Origin: an uncultured Lachnospiraceae bacterium
Lineage (GTDB): Bacteria; Bacillota; Clostridia; Lachnospirales; Lachnospiraceae
Assembly: GCA_910588885.1 (NCBI GenBank)
Contig: CAJUSQ010000153.1
Coordinates: 1 to 6,154, forward strand
DNA: 6,154 nucleotides
Direction of reading: 5' to 3'
Below, piece by piece: positions 1 through 6,071 of this stretch. Each line of letters begins with the position of its first letter. Position 1 is the stretch's first letter. A program made the translations under genes and the position numbers. Under the pieces are notes generated by a model. That model was not told where the DNA came from. It made no database searches and was given only the letters and a program-made list of their open reading frames with translations.

Positions 1-19
1 GGGGTCATTCTTTGCTTGC

Positions 20-544
20 TTACGCACGTTGCACGATCAGGATCTCCGGCTCAATATTAATCGCCACCGCAAAGGCCAGCCTTACAAACATACCGCTAGA
101 ATAAGTCTTCACCGGCTGGTTCACAAACTCCCCGATATCCGCAAAATCCAGGATATCCTGGAGCTTCTGATCAATTTCTTCTCTGGAAAACCCGATCATC
201 GTCCCGTTTAAATAAATATTCTCAATCCCGGTATATTCCATATTGAATCCGGCTCCCAGCTCCAGCAGGGCAGAAATTCTTCCGTTAATTGCCACATTCC
301 CGGAAGTGGGGTTCAGCACCCCGGTAATAATTTTCAGGATTGTAGATTTTCCGGAACCGTTAGTTCCGATGATCCCAACCGTTTCTCCCCGCTTCACATC
401 GAAAGAAACATTATTTAAGGCATAATGTTCCTTGTATCTTTGCTTTCTGGTCAATCCCAGTGCTTCCTTGAAACGGTCGGAAGGCTTATCGTACAATTTA
501 TATAATTTACTTATATTATCAACCTTAATTGCAATATCATTCAT
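20..544 (-). CDS. Wzt-like ABC polysaccharide exporter ATPase, truncated at Walker B
   Basis: This is the nucleotide-binding subunit of an ABC-2 polysaccharide/teichoic-acid exporter (Wzt/TagH/RgpD type). It would power export by the permease encoded just upstream. Visible motifs are Walker A GTNGSGKST (residues 60-68), the family-typical LELGAGF segment (95-100) followed by YTGIENIYLNG, and the ABC signature YSSGM (148-152). The match to the family is clear up to EPEILIV (165-171). There the expected Walker B acidic pair and the D-loop (DEALAVGD in relatives) are replaced by QRA and a TAA stop, so only 174 residues remain, whereas family members usually have about 240 to over 400. No other frame beyond this point restores the D-loop. 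The start ATG has GAAAGG (553-558) eight bases upstream, and the gene lies 14 bases after the permease stop. As written, the protein lacks the Walker B catalytic residues and the H-loop and should be inactive. This could be a real pseudogene, an insertion junction, or poor sequence at a contig end. Confidence 0.85.
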   Translation of the reverse strand: MNDIAIKVDNISKLYKLYDKPSDRFKEALGLTRKQRYKEHYALNNVSFDVKRGETVGIIGTNGSGKSTILKIITGVLNPTSGNVAINGRISALLELGAGFNMEYTGIENIYLNGTMIGFSREEIDQKLQDILDFADIGEFVNQPVKTYSSGMFVRLAFAVAINIEPEILIVQRA

Positions 545-558
545 AGAAAATACCTTTC

Positions 559-1971
559 TTACAGCACATCCGCAAAATGGGGCTTCAATCTCTTAAAAAT
601 CACCATTCCGATTCCAAATATTGCCACTGTGACAAACCAAAAATATATAGTAAGCGAAGGCCGTTCCCAAAACCACACTTTATTGATCAGTGCGTCCCGA
701 TACCCTGCTACTACATAAAACATAGGATTCAGCTTAAATATTGTAATTAAAACCGGAGGCAGATCCATGGTGTCAATATTCCACATAATCGGTGTCATCC
801 ACACTCCCACCTGCAGAATGATACTGATAATCTGGGTCAAATCCCGGAAAAAACCTACCATCGCACAGGTTGCATAGGACAAGCCCAACACCAACATAAA
901 GGTACAGAAAGAATAGTACAGGATCTGCAAGGTATACCAGTCCGGATAATGCCGGTAGCCTGCATACAGGCATAAGGAAAATACAATAAAAAACAGGTGT
1001 ACAAATAATGCGGACAATACCTTTACGATCGGCAGGATGCTGATTTTAAATACCACCTTTTTTACCAGATAGCTGTATTCAATCAATGCATTCGTCCCGC
1101 CGTTCCATGCATCCGAGAAGAAAAACCATGGAACCAACCCGGCTACCAGCCACAATACAAAGGGAACACTGATCCCTGCGCTGGTGTCTACCCCACCGGA
1201 TTTCAACCCCTTTTCAAACACAAACCAATATACCAATACGGTAACAATCGGTTGTATAAAGGCCCATACAATTCCAAGGTAGGAGCCGGCAAATTTCGTT
1301 TTAAAATCATTCCTCGCCAACTGAAGAATCAATTTCCGGTTATGCCATAATTCAATGGGGATCATGGATAATCGCCGGGCAAAAACAAGGACTCCCAGAA
1401 AAATCACATCCTGCACGGCACATAATACCGCCTTCACCGCATAAATTGCGGCTGCATTCCCGGATGCAATAAGAGCCGGAATATCCCAGCCCTGCAGGTT
1501 CCAAATGCAATAGGGATCCTCCCCTGATGCATAAAATTGAAGCCTTCCGGCATCCAAGACTGCTTCCCCGTCATTGGCTCCATCTATCTTTGTAAACACC
1601 TGTTCGGTAATATTATTTTCTGCTTGATTACTGGATACCTGAATCTTCACAATATCCGTAATGGATTCGCCGGCTCCAAAATCCAATCGGATGTGGCTTG
1701 TATTCCCGGGAATCGTATAAGAAAGTGTCTGTTCCTGATTTACGTTTTTGTAATTATCCTCGATCAGCTGTTCCTGGGAAAACCCGTTTTCCAGGGACTG
1801 GCCTCTGGTCAGATAGTACAGCTGTATTCCGTTTTCTTTGTTGGAAACCAGCGTCACGTTAACGGTCATCTCGTAATCTTCAAGAGCTGCCGGCTGGTTG
1901 ATAATCAATATATTTAATACTACTGCCACCAGCACCACGAGGATGCTGGCAGCAATTCTTTTTTTCGACAT
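559..1971 (-). CDS. Wzm-like ABC polysaccharide exporter permease with extracytoplasmic N-terminal domain
   Basis: This is the membrane subunit of an ABC-2 exporter for a lipid-linked surface polysaccharide. The C-terminal part (about 208-470) is a normal ABC-2 membrane domain. It has the entry motif RNDFKTKFAGSYLGIVWAFI (220-239), six or so hydrophobic spans (about 231-252, 268-288, 312-338, 346-375, 380-396, 443-459) and the conserved tail RLKPHFADVL. Before it lie about 200 extra residues: a first membrane span (7-25), a polar, strand-rich stretch of about 150 residues (27-175), and a second span (about 175-198). This makes 470 residues, against about 260-270 for a standard Wzm. The start is set by AGGAG six bases upstream, which overlaps the rfbC stop codon. 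The ATPase follows after 14 bases, as expected for a two-gene exporter. Exporter membership is firm; the polymer carried and the role of the extra domain are inferred. Confidence 0.93.
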   Translation of the reverse strand: MSKKRIAASILVVLVAVVLNILIINQPAALEDYEMTVNVTLVSNKENGIQLYYLTRGQSLENGFSQEQLIEDNYKNVNQEQTLSYTIPGNTSHIRLDFGAGESITDIVKIQVSSNQAENNITEQVFTKIDGANDGEAVLDAGRLQFYASGEDPYCIWNLQGWDIPALIASGNAAAIYAVKAVLCAVQDVIFLGVLVFARRLSMIPIELWHNRKLILQLARNDFKTKFAGSYLGIVWAFIQPIVTVLVYWFVFEKGLKSGGVDTSAGISVPFVLWLVAGLVPWFFFSDAWNGGTNALIEYSYLVKKVVFKISILPIVKVLSALFVHLFFIVFSLCLYAGYRHYPDWYTLQILYYSFCTFMLVLGLSYATCAMVGFFRDLTQIISIILQVGVWMTPIMWNIDTMDLPPVLITIFKLNPMFYVVAGYRDALINKVWFWERPSLTIYFWFVTVAIFGIGMVIFKRLKPHFADVL

Positions 1972-1977
1972 AGATAG

Positions 1978-1982
1978 CTCCT
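1978..1982 (-). promoter_or_regulatory. Ribosome binding site of the permease, overlapping the rfbC stop
   Basis: AGGAG on the minus strand lies six bases before the permease ATG at 1971-1969 and shares bases with the rfbC TAG stop (1983-1981). The layout suggests translational coupling of the two genes. Confidence 0.75.
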
Positions 1983-2553
1983 ATTTCTGTTTCTTATAAT
2001 CGGCAATCCCGCCCCACTTCGTATCCTTATCCGACAAAGTCAAATCTTCCTCTGTCATTCCTTCCGGCATGGGCCATTCTACACCGATATCCGGATCCTT
2101 CCACAAAAGCCCGCCTTCATCATTGGGATGGTAGAAATCCGTCACTTTGTAGCAGAATTCGGCAAAATCACTTAACACGATAAAGCCGTGGGCAAAGCCT
2201 CTGGGTACGAAAAACTGCTTTTTATTCTCGGCAGACAAAACGACACCAAACCATTTTCCAAAGGTTTCCGATCCTTCTCTTAGATCCACTGCTACGTCAA
2301 AGACTTCACCGTTTATCACCCGTACCAGCTTGTCCTGGGGATAATTAATTTGAAAATGAAGTCCCCGAAGTACGCCTTTTTTGGAAGCGGACTGATTATC
2401 CTGTACAAACTCACAGTCAATCCCGGCGGCTTTAAAGTCATTGTAATTATAGGTTTCCACAAAATAACCTCGTTCATCCCCAAAAACGGTGGGTTCTATT
2501 ACTTTTAATCCTTTGATTCCGTTGCAGTCCTCTGTCACTGTAATCTTTCCCAT
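1981..2553 (-). CDS. rfbC: dTDP-4-dehydrorhamnose 3,5-epimerase
   Basis: RfbC (RmlC) epimerises dTDP-4-keto-6-deoxy-D-glucose at C3 and C5, the third step of dTDP-L-rhamnose synthesis in the cytoplasm. With the chosen start the protein has 190 residues, the usual length. Family features are EPTVFGDERGYFVETY (20-35), QDNQSASKKGVLRGLHFQ (51-68) with the catalytic-base His66 and Arg63, Lys75 in YPQDKLVRV, VFDVAVDLR (84-92), FVPRGFAHGF (115-124) with His122, and Tyr135/Tyr141 in CYKVTDFYHP. I chose ATG at 2553-2551. A GTG four codons upstream (2565) is also in frame, but the AAGGAG ribosome binding site overlaps it, so GTG is too close to be the start. The gene sits 80 bases after the cell-wall hydrolase and 9 bases before the exporter permease, in the same orientation. 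The function call is firm; rhamnose in the final polymer is an inference. Confidence 0.96.
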   Translation of the reverse strand: MGKITVTEDCNGIKGLKVIEPTVFGDERGYFVETYNYNDFKAAGIDCEFVQDNQSASKKGVLRGLHFQINYPQDKLVRVINGEVFDVAVDLREGSETFGKWFGVVLSAENKKQFFVPRGFAHGFIVLSDFAEFCYKVTDFYHPNDEGGLLWKDPDIGVEWPMPEGMTEEDLTLSDKDTKWGGIADYKKQK

Positions 2554-2564
2554 TGCTTTGCTCA

Positions 2565-2570
2565 CTCCTT
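2565..2570 (-). promoter_or_regulatory. Ribosome binding site of rfbC
   Basis: AAGGAG on the minus strand lies 11 bases before the ATG at 2553. Its last base overlaps the in-frame GTG at 2565-2563, which argues for the downstream ATG, although the spacing is slightly long. Confidence 0.6.
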
Positions 2571-2584
2571 TATGTGTATGTATT

Positions 2585-2638
2585 GCTAAGTATTACTCCG
2601 TACCCGGCACGCATTTTTTATTACTAAATGTACTTAGC
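2585..2638 (-). repeat. Intergenic inverted repeat between the wall hydrolase and rfbC
   Basis: GCTAAGTA (2585-2592) and TACTTAGC (2631-2638) are perfect 8-base inverted arms 38 bases apart. One arm overlaps the stop codon of the hydrolase gene. Inside the loop a smaller imperfect stem around GTGCCGGGTAC is possible. No T-run follows on the minus strand, so this does not look like an ordinary terminator. It could be an RNA processing or stability element, or chance. Confidence 0.45.
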
Positions 2639-4697
2639 CTTGCTTCTTAATCCATCTGGTATAAAATGTGGTATTCAGATAGGTAAAGGCTTCGGTTTTT
2701 TCCCAATCCAACCCAACGCTTTCAAATGCGGCCGGAGTCATAAAGCCCTCATAATCAAAATCCGTCTTTCCGGCAGGCATTGTCAGCCCTTCTACGGTCC
2801 TGGGGGTTCCGCTGGTAAGATATGCATTCATAATCCCCCGGGCAGCTTGTACAGCGGCTTTTGCATCATTTAAAATATGACTGTCTTTGTTATTCAGCCA
2901 GTTGGTTAAGGTACCGTTTCGCGCCACCTCAAACTGCCCGGCCTGATAAATTACAAAGTGGGCGCTGGAAGGATACGAACTGCTGTTCATGCGATTCAGC
3001 ATTACCAAAGCTACCCCTGTCATTCCCGGCATCCCCTGGTTTCCGGCTTCCGTATAGACAGCTGCAGCCAAAAATTCATCTTCGGTCACCTGCACCCCTA
3101 CTTGTGGGTCTGTCAAATATTGCCGCTCCAGCATGTAGGACTTTCCGTTCTTCGGATCAACCGCCCATACATAGCGTTCCTCTACTCCGATACAGATTCC
3201 GTTTTCATCAAAGCTATACATATAATTCCCCAAAGTGTAACTTTGATTCACGGTCATATATCCATATTTATTTACATAATATCCGCCAATGCCCGCAGGG
3301 CCAACCCAGTAATCGTAAGCCTTCGAGCCGTCTTCCTTTAAATAATACCAGACACCGGATAACTGCAGCCATCCGGTCACCCGCCAGCCTTCCGCATCGA
3401 AATAATATTCTTTGTCTTCAATGGTTTTCCAGGTTGATTTGGGGCTGGTTCCATCCAGATTAATATAATACCAGCGGCCGTTGCTTTCTGCCCAGCGGCC
3501 TGTTTCAATCCAGACCCCGGATGCATCCACATATCGGTCACCAACCCAGGTATTGGTTAGTAATACACCGCTTTCATTAAAATAATACCAATTATTGTTA
3601 ATATTTTGCCAATCTGTCAGCATTATGCCGACTTCCGTTAAATAAAACCGCTGTCCGCCCAGGTCAATCCATCCGGTCAGCATGGCGCCATCCGCACCCA
3701 GATAATACCAATTTTCGTTGACCTTCTGCCACCCGGTCACCATCCAGCCGGATGCATCAAAATAGTACTGCTTTCCGTTTATCATCTCCCAATTGGACGT
3801 GGTATAGCTGCCGTCTCCATGGCGGTACCACCAGCGGCCATTGCTTTCCATCCAGCCTTCCCGGTATTGGTTTGGAATCCAGGCTCCGCTGGCATCCACA
3901 TAATATTCTCCAATCCAGGTATTTGCGGCCATGGCTCCGGAATCCTGTAAAAAATAACATTTTCCACCAATCCACTGCCACCCGGTCAGCATTTTTCCAC
4001 TGTCATCCAGGTAATACCAGATACCGTTTACCAAACGCCACCCGGTTACCATCCAGCCGGACTCATCAAAGTAATACCAAAGTCCGTTAATGTATTCCCA
4101 TCCATTAGAAGTATAACTGCCATCTCCATGGCGATACCACCAACGGCCGCCGCTTTTGATCCAAGAGGGCGGCGGAAGCCGGCGGCCCGGCTCCCAGGCC
4201 CCACTATGGTTGACATAATATCCATCTATCCAAGCATCCTCTGCCATGGCGCCTGATGCTTCCAAAAAATAGCATTTTCCGTCTACCCATTGCCATCCGG
4301 TCAGCATTTTTCCACTGTGATCCAGATAATACCATCGGCCGTTCACCAACCGCCATTCGGTCACCATCCAGCCTTCTTCATCAAAATAGTACCACTGATC
4401 GCCGATTAACTCCCAGTTATTTCTGGTATAGCTTCCGTCATTGTGGCGGTACCACCAGCGATTTCCGCTGGCAATCCAGATTCCCAGGGACTGAAAGTCC
4501 TGGTTCTGCGCTTTTACGATAGGCTGGCCTACCGCCGCATTTTTAGAAGTTGCCTCCTGCTGTACAAGCTGTTTAAAATCATTCTCCGGCTGGCCCGCGC
4601 TTGTCTCCTTAGGCGCAGCCCCATTCACTGTCGATGGAATCAACAGGGCAAAGGATAAGATTCCTGCCAGCAGTTTACCTACAAATTTACGCTTCAT
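2634..4697 (-). CDS. Secreted cell-wall-binding repeat protein with SleB-type hydrolase domain
   Basis: This is a secreted peptidoglycan-acting protein of 687 residues. It has a Sec signal peptide: basic MKRK, hydrophobic core about 8-21, likely cleavage near NGAA-P (25-29). A polar linker (about 29-72) leads into some 21 aromatic-rich repeat cores (about 74-500), such as WYYFD-SGWMVTGW and CYFL-SGAM, typical of CW_binding_1/choline-binding repeats that hold proteins on wall teichoic acid or related glycopolymers. The C-terminus (about 540-687) matches SleB/cell-wall hydrolase (Hydrolase_2). It shows LAAAVYTEAGNQG with the probable catalytic Glu550, VALVMLNRM (562-570) and YQAGQFEV (584-591). 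SleB relatives cleave the glycan strand of peptidoglycan or spore cortex. The start has GGAG eight bases upstream (4706-4709). The gene lies between rfbA and rfbC, 51 bases after rfbA. Hydrolase activity is inferred from family, and the repeat ligand is unknown. Confidence 0.92.
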   Translation of the reverse strand: MKRKFVGKLLAGILSFALLIPSTVNGAAPKETSAGQPENDFKQLVQQEATSKNAAVGQPIVKAQNQDFQSLGIWIASGNRWWYRHNDGSYTRNNWELIGDQWYYFDEEGWMVTEWRLVNGRWYYLDHSGKMLTGWQWVDGKCYFLEASGAMAEDAWIDGYYVNHSGAWEPGRRLPPPSWIKSGGRWWYRHGDGSYTSNGWEYINGLWYYFDESGWMVTGWRLVNGIWYYLDDSGKMLTGWQWIGGKCYFLQDSGAMAANTWIGEYYVDASGAWIPNQYREGWMESNGRWWYRHGDGSYTTSNWEMINGKQYYFDASGWMVTGWQKVNENWYYLGADGAMLTGWIDLGGQRFYLTEVGIMLTDWQNINNNWYYFNESGVLLTNTWVGDRYVDASGVWIETGRWAESNGRWYYINLDGTSPKSTWKTIEDKEYYFDAEGWRVTGWLQLSGVWYYLKEDGSKAYDYWVGPAGIGGYYVNKYGYMTVNQSYTLGNYMYSFDENGICIGVEERYVWAVDPKNGKSYMLERQYLTDPQVGVQVTEDEFLAAAVYTEAGNQGMPGMTGVALVMLNRMNSSSYPSSAHFVIYQAGQFEVARNGTLTNWLNNKDSHILNDAKAAVQAARGIMNAYLTSGTPRTVEGLTMPAGKTDFDYEGFMTPAAFESVGLDWEKTEAFTYLNTTFYTRWIKKQG
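3270..4478 (-). repeat. Tandem long modules of cell-wall-binding repeats
   Basis: The binding region is built from long modules, each starting with a W-I/M-x-S-x-G-RWWYRHxDGSY-like segment. They begin near residues 74, 179, 282 and 402 (DNA about 4478, 4163, 3854, 3494), giving periods of about 105, 103 and 120 codons. The first two modules run in the same order: RWWYRH, WYYFD, WYYLD, CYFL, YYV, GAW. The third carries an additional repeat unit of roughly 20 residues and the fourth is more diverged. The similarity is also visible in the DNA, for example the paired stretches near 4296-4375 and 3981-4060, so the modules probably arose by duplication. Confidence 0.8.
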
Positions 4698-4748
4698 CCT
4701 CTAATCTCCAATCCTATTGTCCATAACTCGTCCCACCCGATGCCAACT

Positions 4749-5627
4749 TTACAATCCGTTGGCAATATCCATCAAGTATTGTCCGTATTCTGTTTTCATC
4801 AGCGGCTCTGCCAGCCGTTTTAACTGCTCTGCATCAATAAAGCCTCTCTTATAGGCAATTTCTTCGATACAGGAGATATAAAGCCCCTGCCGTTTTTGGA
4901 ATGCAGACACAAAATCCGCAGCCGCCAGAAGCATATCGTGATTCCCGGTATCCAACCAGGCAAATCCCCGTCCAAGGGTTTCCACTTTCAGATTTCCGCG
5001 TTTTAAATACTCATTATTCACGCTGGTAATTTCGATCTCTCCCCGTGCGGAAGGCTTTACATTTTTTGCAATCTCCACTACGTCATTATCATAAAAATAC
5101 AATCCCGGCACCGCATAATTGGACTTGGGATGTTCCGGCTTTTCCTCTATCGAAACTGCCGTTCCCTCTTTGTCAAATTCCACGACTCCATACTCTCTTG
5201 GGTCTTTTACGTAATAACCAAAAATCGTAGCCCCGGGCTGATTCTCTGTTCGCTCCGCTGCCCGCCTTAAAACACTGGAAAAGCTTTGTCCATAAAAAAT
5301 ATTGTCTCCCAGCACCAGCGCCACTGCATCCGTCCCAATAAAGTCTTCCCCAATGATAAATGCGTCTGCCAGCCCCCTGGGTTCTTCCTGAACCGCATAG
5401 GCAAACCGCATCCCCATCTGGCTGCCATCCCCCAGCAGTGCCTCAAACATCGGCAAATCCCTGGGAGTGGAAATAATCAGAATCTCCCGGATTCCTGCCA
5501 GCATCAGCGTTGACAAGGGATAGTAAATCATCGGTTTATCATATACAGGCATAATTTGCTTGGAAATCGCCTTTGTCAAAGGATATAATCTGGTCCCGGA
5601 GCCTCCGGCTAAAATAATTCCTTTCAT
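4749..5627 (-). CDS. rfbA: Glucose-1-phosphate thymidylyltransferase
   Basis: RfbA (RmlA) makes dTDP-glucose from dTTP and glucose-1-phosphate, the first step of dTDP-L-rhamnose synthesis. The 292-residue protein has the full family pattern: nucleotide-binding LAGGSGTRLYPLT (6-18), KQIMPVYDKPMIYYPLSTLM (23-42), QEEPRGLADAF (80-90), the metal-site LGDNIFYG (106-113), IEEKP (160-164), GEIEITSVNNEYL (196-208) and GRGFAWLDTGNHDMLLAAADF (219-239). I chose ATG at 5627-5625, which has a perfect AGGAGG seven bases upstream and gives the usual MKGIILAGG start. An in-frame ATG at 5645 would add MAGGKD, but that stretch is the ribosome binding site itself. The gene is first in the cluster, about 60 bases from a predicted transcription start. 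RfbB and RfbD are not in this window and must lie elsewhere. Confidence 0.97.
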   Translation of the reverse strand: MKGIILAGGSGTRLYPLTKAISKQIMPVYDKPMIYYPLSTLMLAGIREILIISTPRDLPMFEALLGDGSQMGMRFAYAVQEEPRGLADAFIIGEDFIGTDAVALVLGDNIFYGQSFSSVLRRAAERTENQPGATIFGYYVKDPREYGVVEFDKEGTAVSIEEKPEHPKSNYAVPGLYFYDNDVVEIAKNVKPSARGEIEITSVNNEYLKRGNLKVETLGRGFAWLDTGNHDMLLAAADFVSAFQKRQGLYISCIEEIAYKRGFIDAEQLKRLAEPLMKTEYGQYLMDIANGL

Positions 5628-5634
5628 ATCTTTA

Positions 5635-5640
5635 CCTCCT
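5635..5640 (-). promoter_or_regulatory. Ribosome binding site of rfbA
   Basis: A perfect AGGAGG on the minus strand lies seven bases before ATG 5627. It decides the start codon against the upstream in-frame ATG at 5645. Confidence 0.85.
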
Positions 5641-5692
5641 GCCATACATCGTTATTTTTTCTACAAACTATACAATCCTCCACAATCGCTTT

Positions 5693-5721
5693 ATTGTAAC
5701 ATTTTTTTAACAATTTGGCAA
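5693..5721 (-). promoter_or_regulatory. Sigma-A-type promoter of the rfbA operon
   Basis: On the minus strand, -35 TTGCCA (5721-5716), a 17-base spacer, and -10 TACAAT (5698-5693) preceded by TGT form an extended -10 promoter. Transcription would start near 5686, giving a leader of about 60 bases before the rfbA ATG. No other promoter of this quality was seen between the genes, so it probably drives the whole cluster. Confidence 0.75.
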
Positions 5722-5735
5722 GTTCCAGTTTGGCA
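5714..5735 (-). repeat. Direct repeat overlapping the -35 box, possible operator
   Basis: TGCCAAA occurs twice on the minus strand (5735-5729 and 5720-5714), start to start 15 bases, and the inner copy covers most of the -35 hexamer. Such paired half-sites over a -35 box can bind a regulator. No known operator consensus was recognised. Confidence 0.4.
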
Positions 5736-5753
5736 GGGCGAAAACCGGGTTTA

Positions 5754-5806
5754 AACGGACTTATTTCATTGCTAAAATTATTTCCGTACTGTCTAACCCG
5801 TCCGTT
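5754..5806. repeat. Inverted repeat upstream of the rfbA promoter
   Basis: AACGGAC (5754-5760) and GTCCGTT (5800-5806) are perfect 7-base inverted arms 39 bases apart. A second partner, TCCGT at 5783-5787, could pair with the same left arm. It lies upstream of the predicted transcription start, so it would act as DNA or in a longer leader. It is short enough to be chance. Confidence 0.3.
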
Positions 5807-6025
5807 GTGGAATTTTTATTTTATTAGTTTTTATTTTATGTATTTCGTAACTTTTGTTCTTTTTATCATTAATAATTATTTAGTTATTATAATTGAGTAA
5901 AATATGTTGGGTAATGTGATAACCGGATGATTGCGATCGTTGAAAGAGTATCTGTATCTTTATCGGGAATATCTTGTTACTCGAGAGAAGTGTTTTGAAA
6001 GATTTTAGGGCTGATGGATTTGACT

Positions 6026-6071
6026 AATGAATCGGGGGGGGATGGTGCAGTATCATTATTTTAGATTCATT
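6026..6071. repeat. Inverted repeat with an eight-G tract in its loop
   Basis: AATGAATC (6026-6033) and GATTCATT (6064-6071) are perfect 8-base inverted arms. The 30-base loop begins directly with a run of eight G (6034-6041). A smaller stem ATGGT/ATCAT fits inside the loop. Function is unknown. Confidence 0.35.

Noticed and set aside
1..31. Group II intron or insertion sequence end at the ATPase break (minus strand reads GTGCAACGTGCG)
   Set aside because: It only loosely resembles a GTGYG intron start. Some 30 bases are too few to show a structure or an inverted repeat end, and in-register alanine codons suggest degraded native sequence instead.
1537..1917. Plus-strand open frame of 126 codons opposite the permease N-terminal domain
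   Set aside because: It lies fully inside the permease gene on the other strand, its translation shows no recognisable motif, and the permease has the better start signal and gene context.
2861..3463. Plus-strand open frame of 200 codons opposite the wall hydrolase
   Set aside because: It is antisense to a well-supported gene, rich in Ser/Pro/Arg from the complementary repeats, and has no family resemblance or clear ribosome binding site.
3270..4478. CRISPR array or non-coding repeat
   Set aside because: The periodic DNA is explained by in-frame wall-binding protein repeats. There are no short identical repeats with unique spacers.
5627..5645. Upstream ATG start for rfbA adding MAGGKD
   Set aside because: The added codons are the AGGAGG ribosome binding site of the downstream ATG, and family members begin MKGIILAGG.
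5754..5830. Plus-strand terminator formed by AACGGAC/GTCCGTT and following T-runs
   Set aside because: The loop of 39 bases is too long and the T-run does not directly follow the stem. No plus-strand gene ends here.
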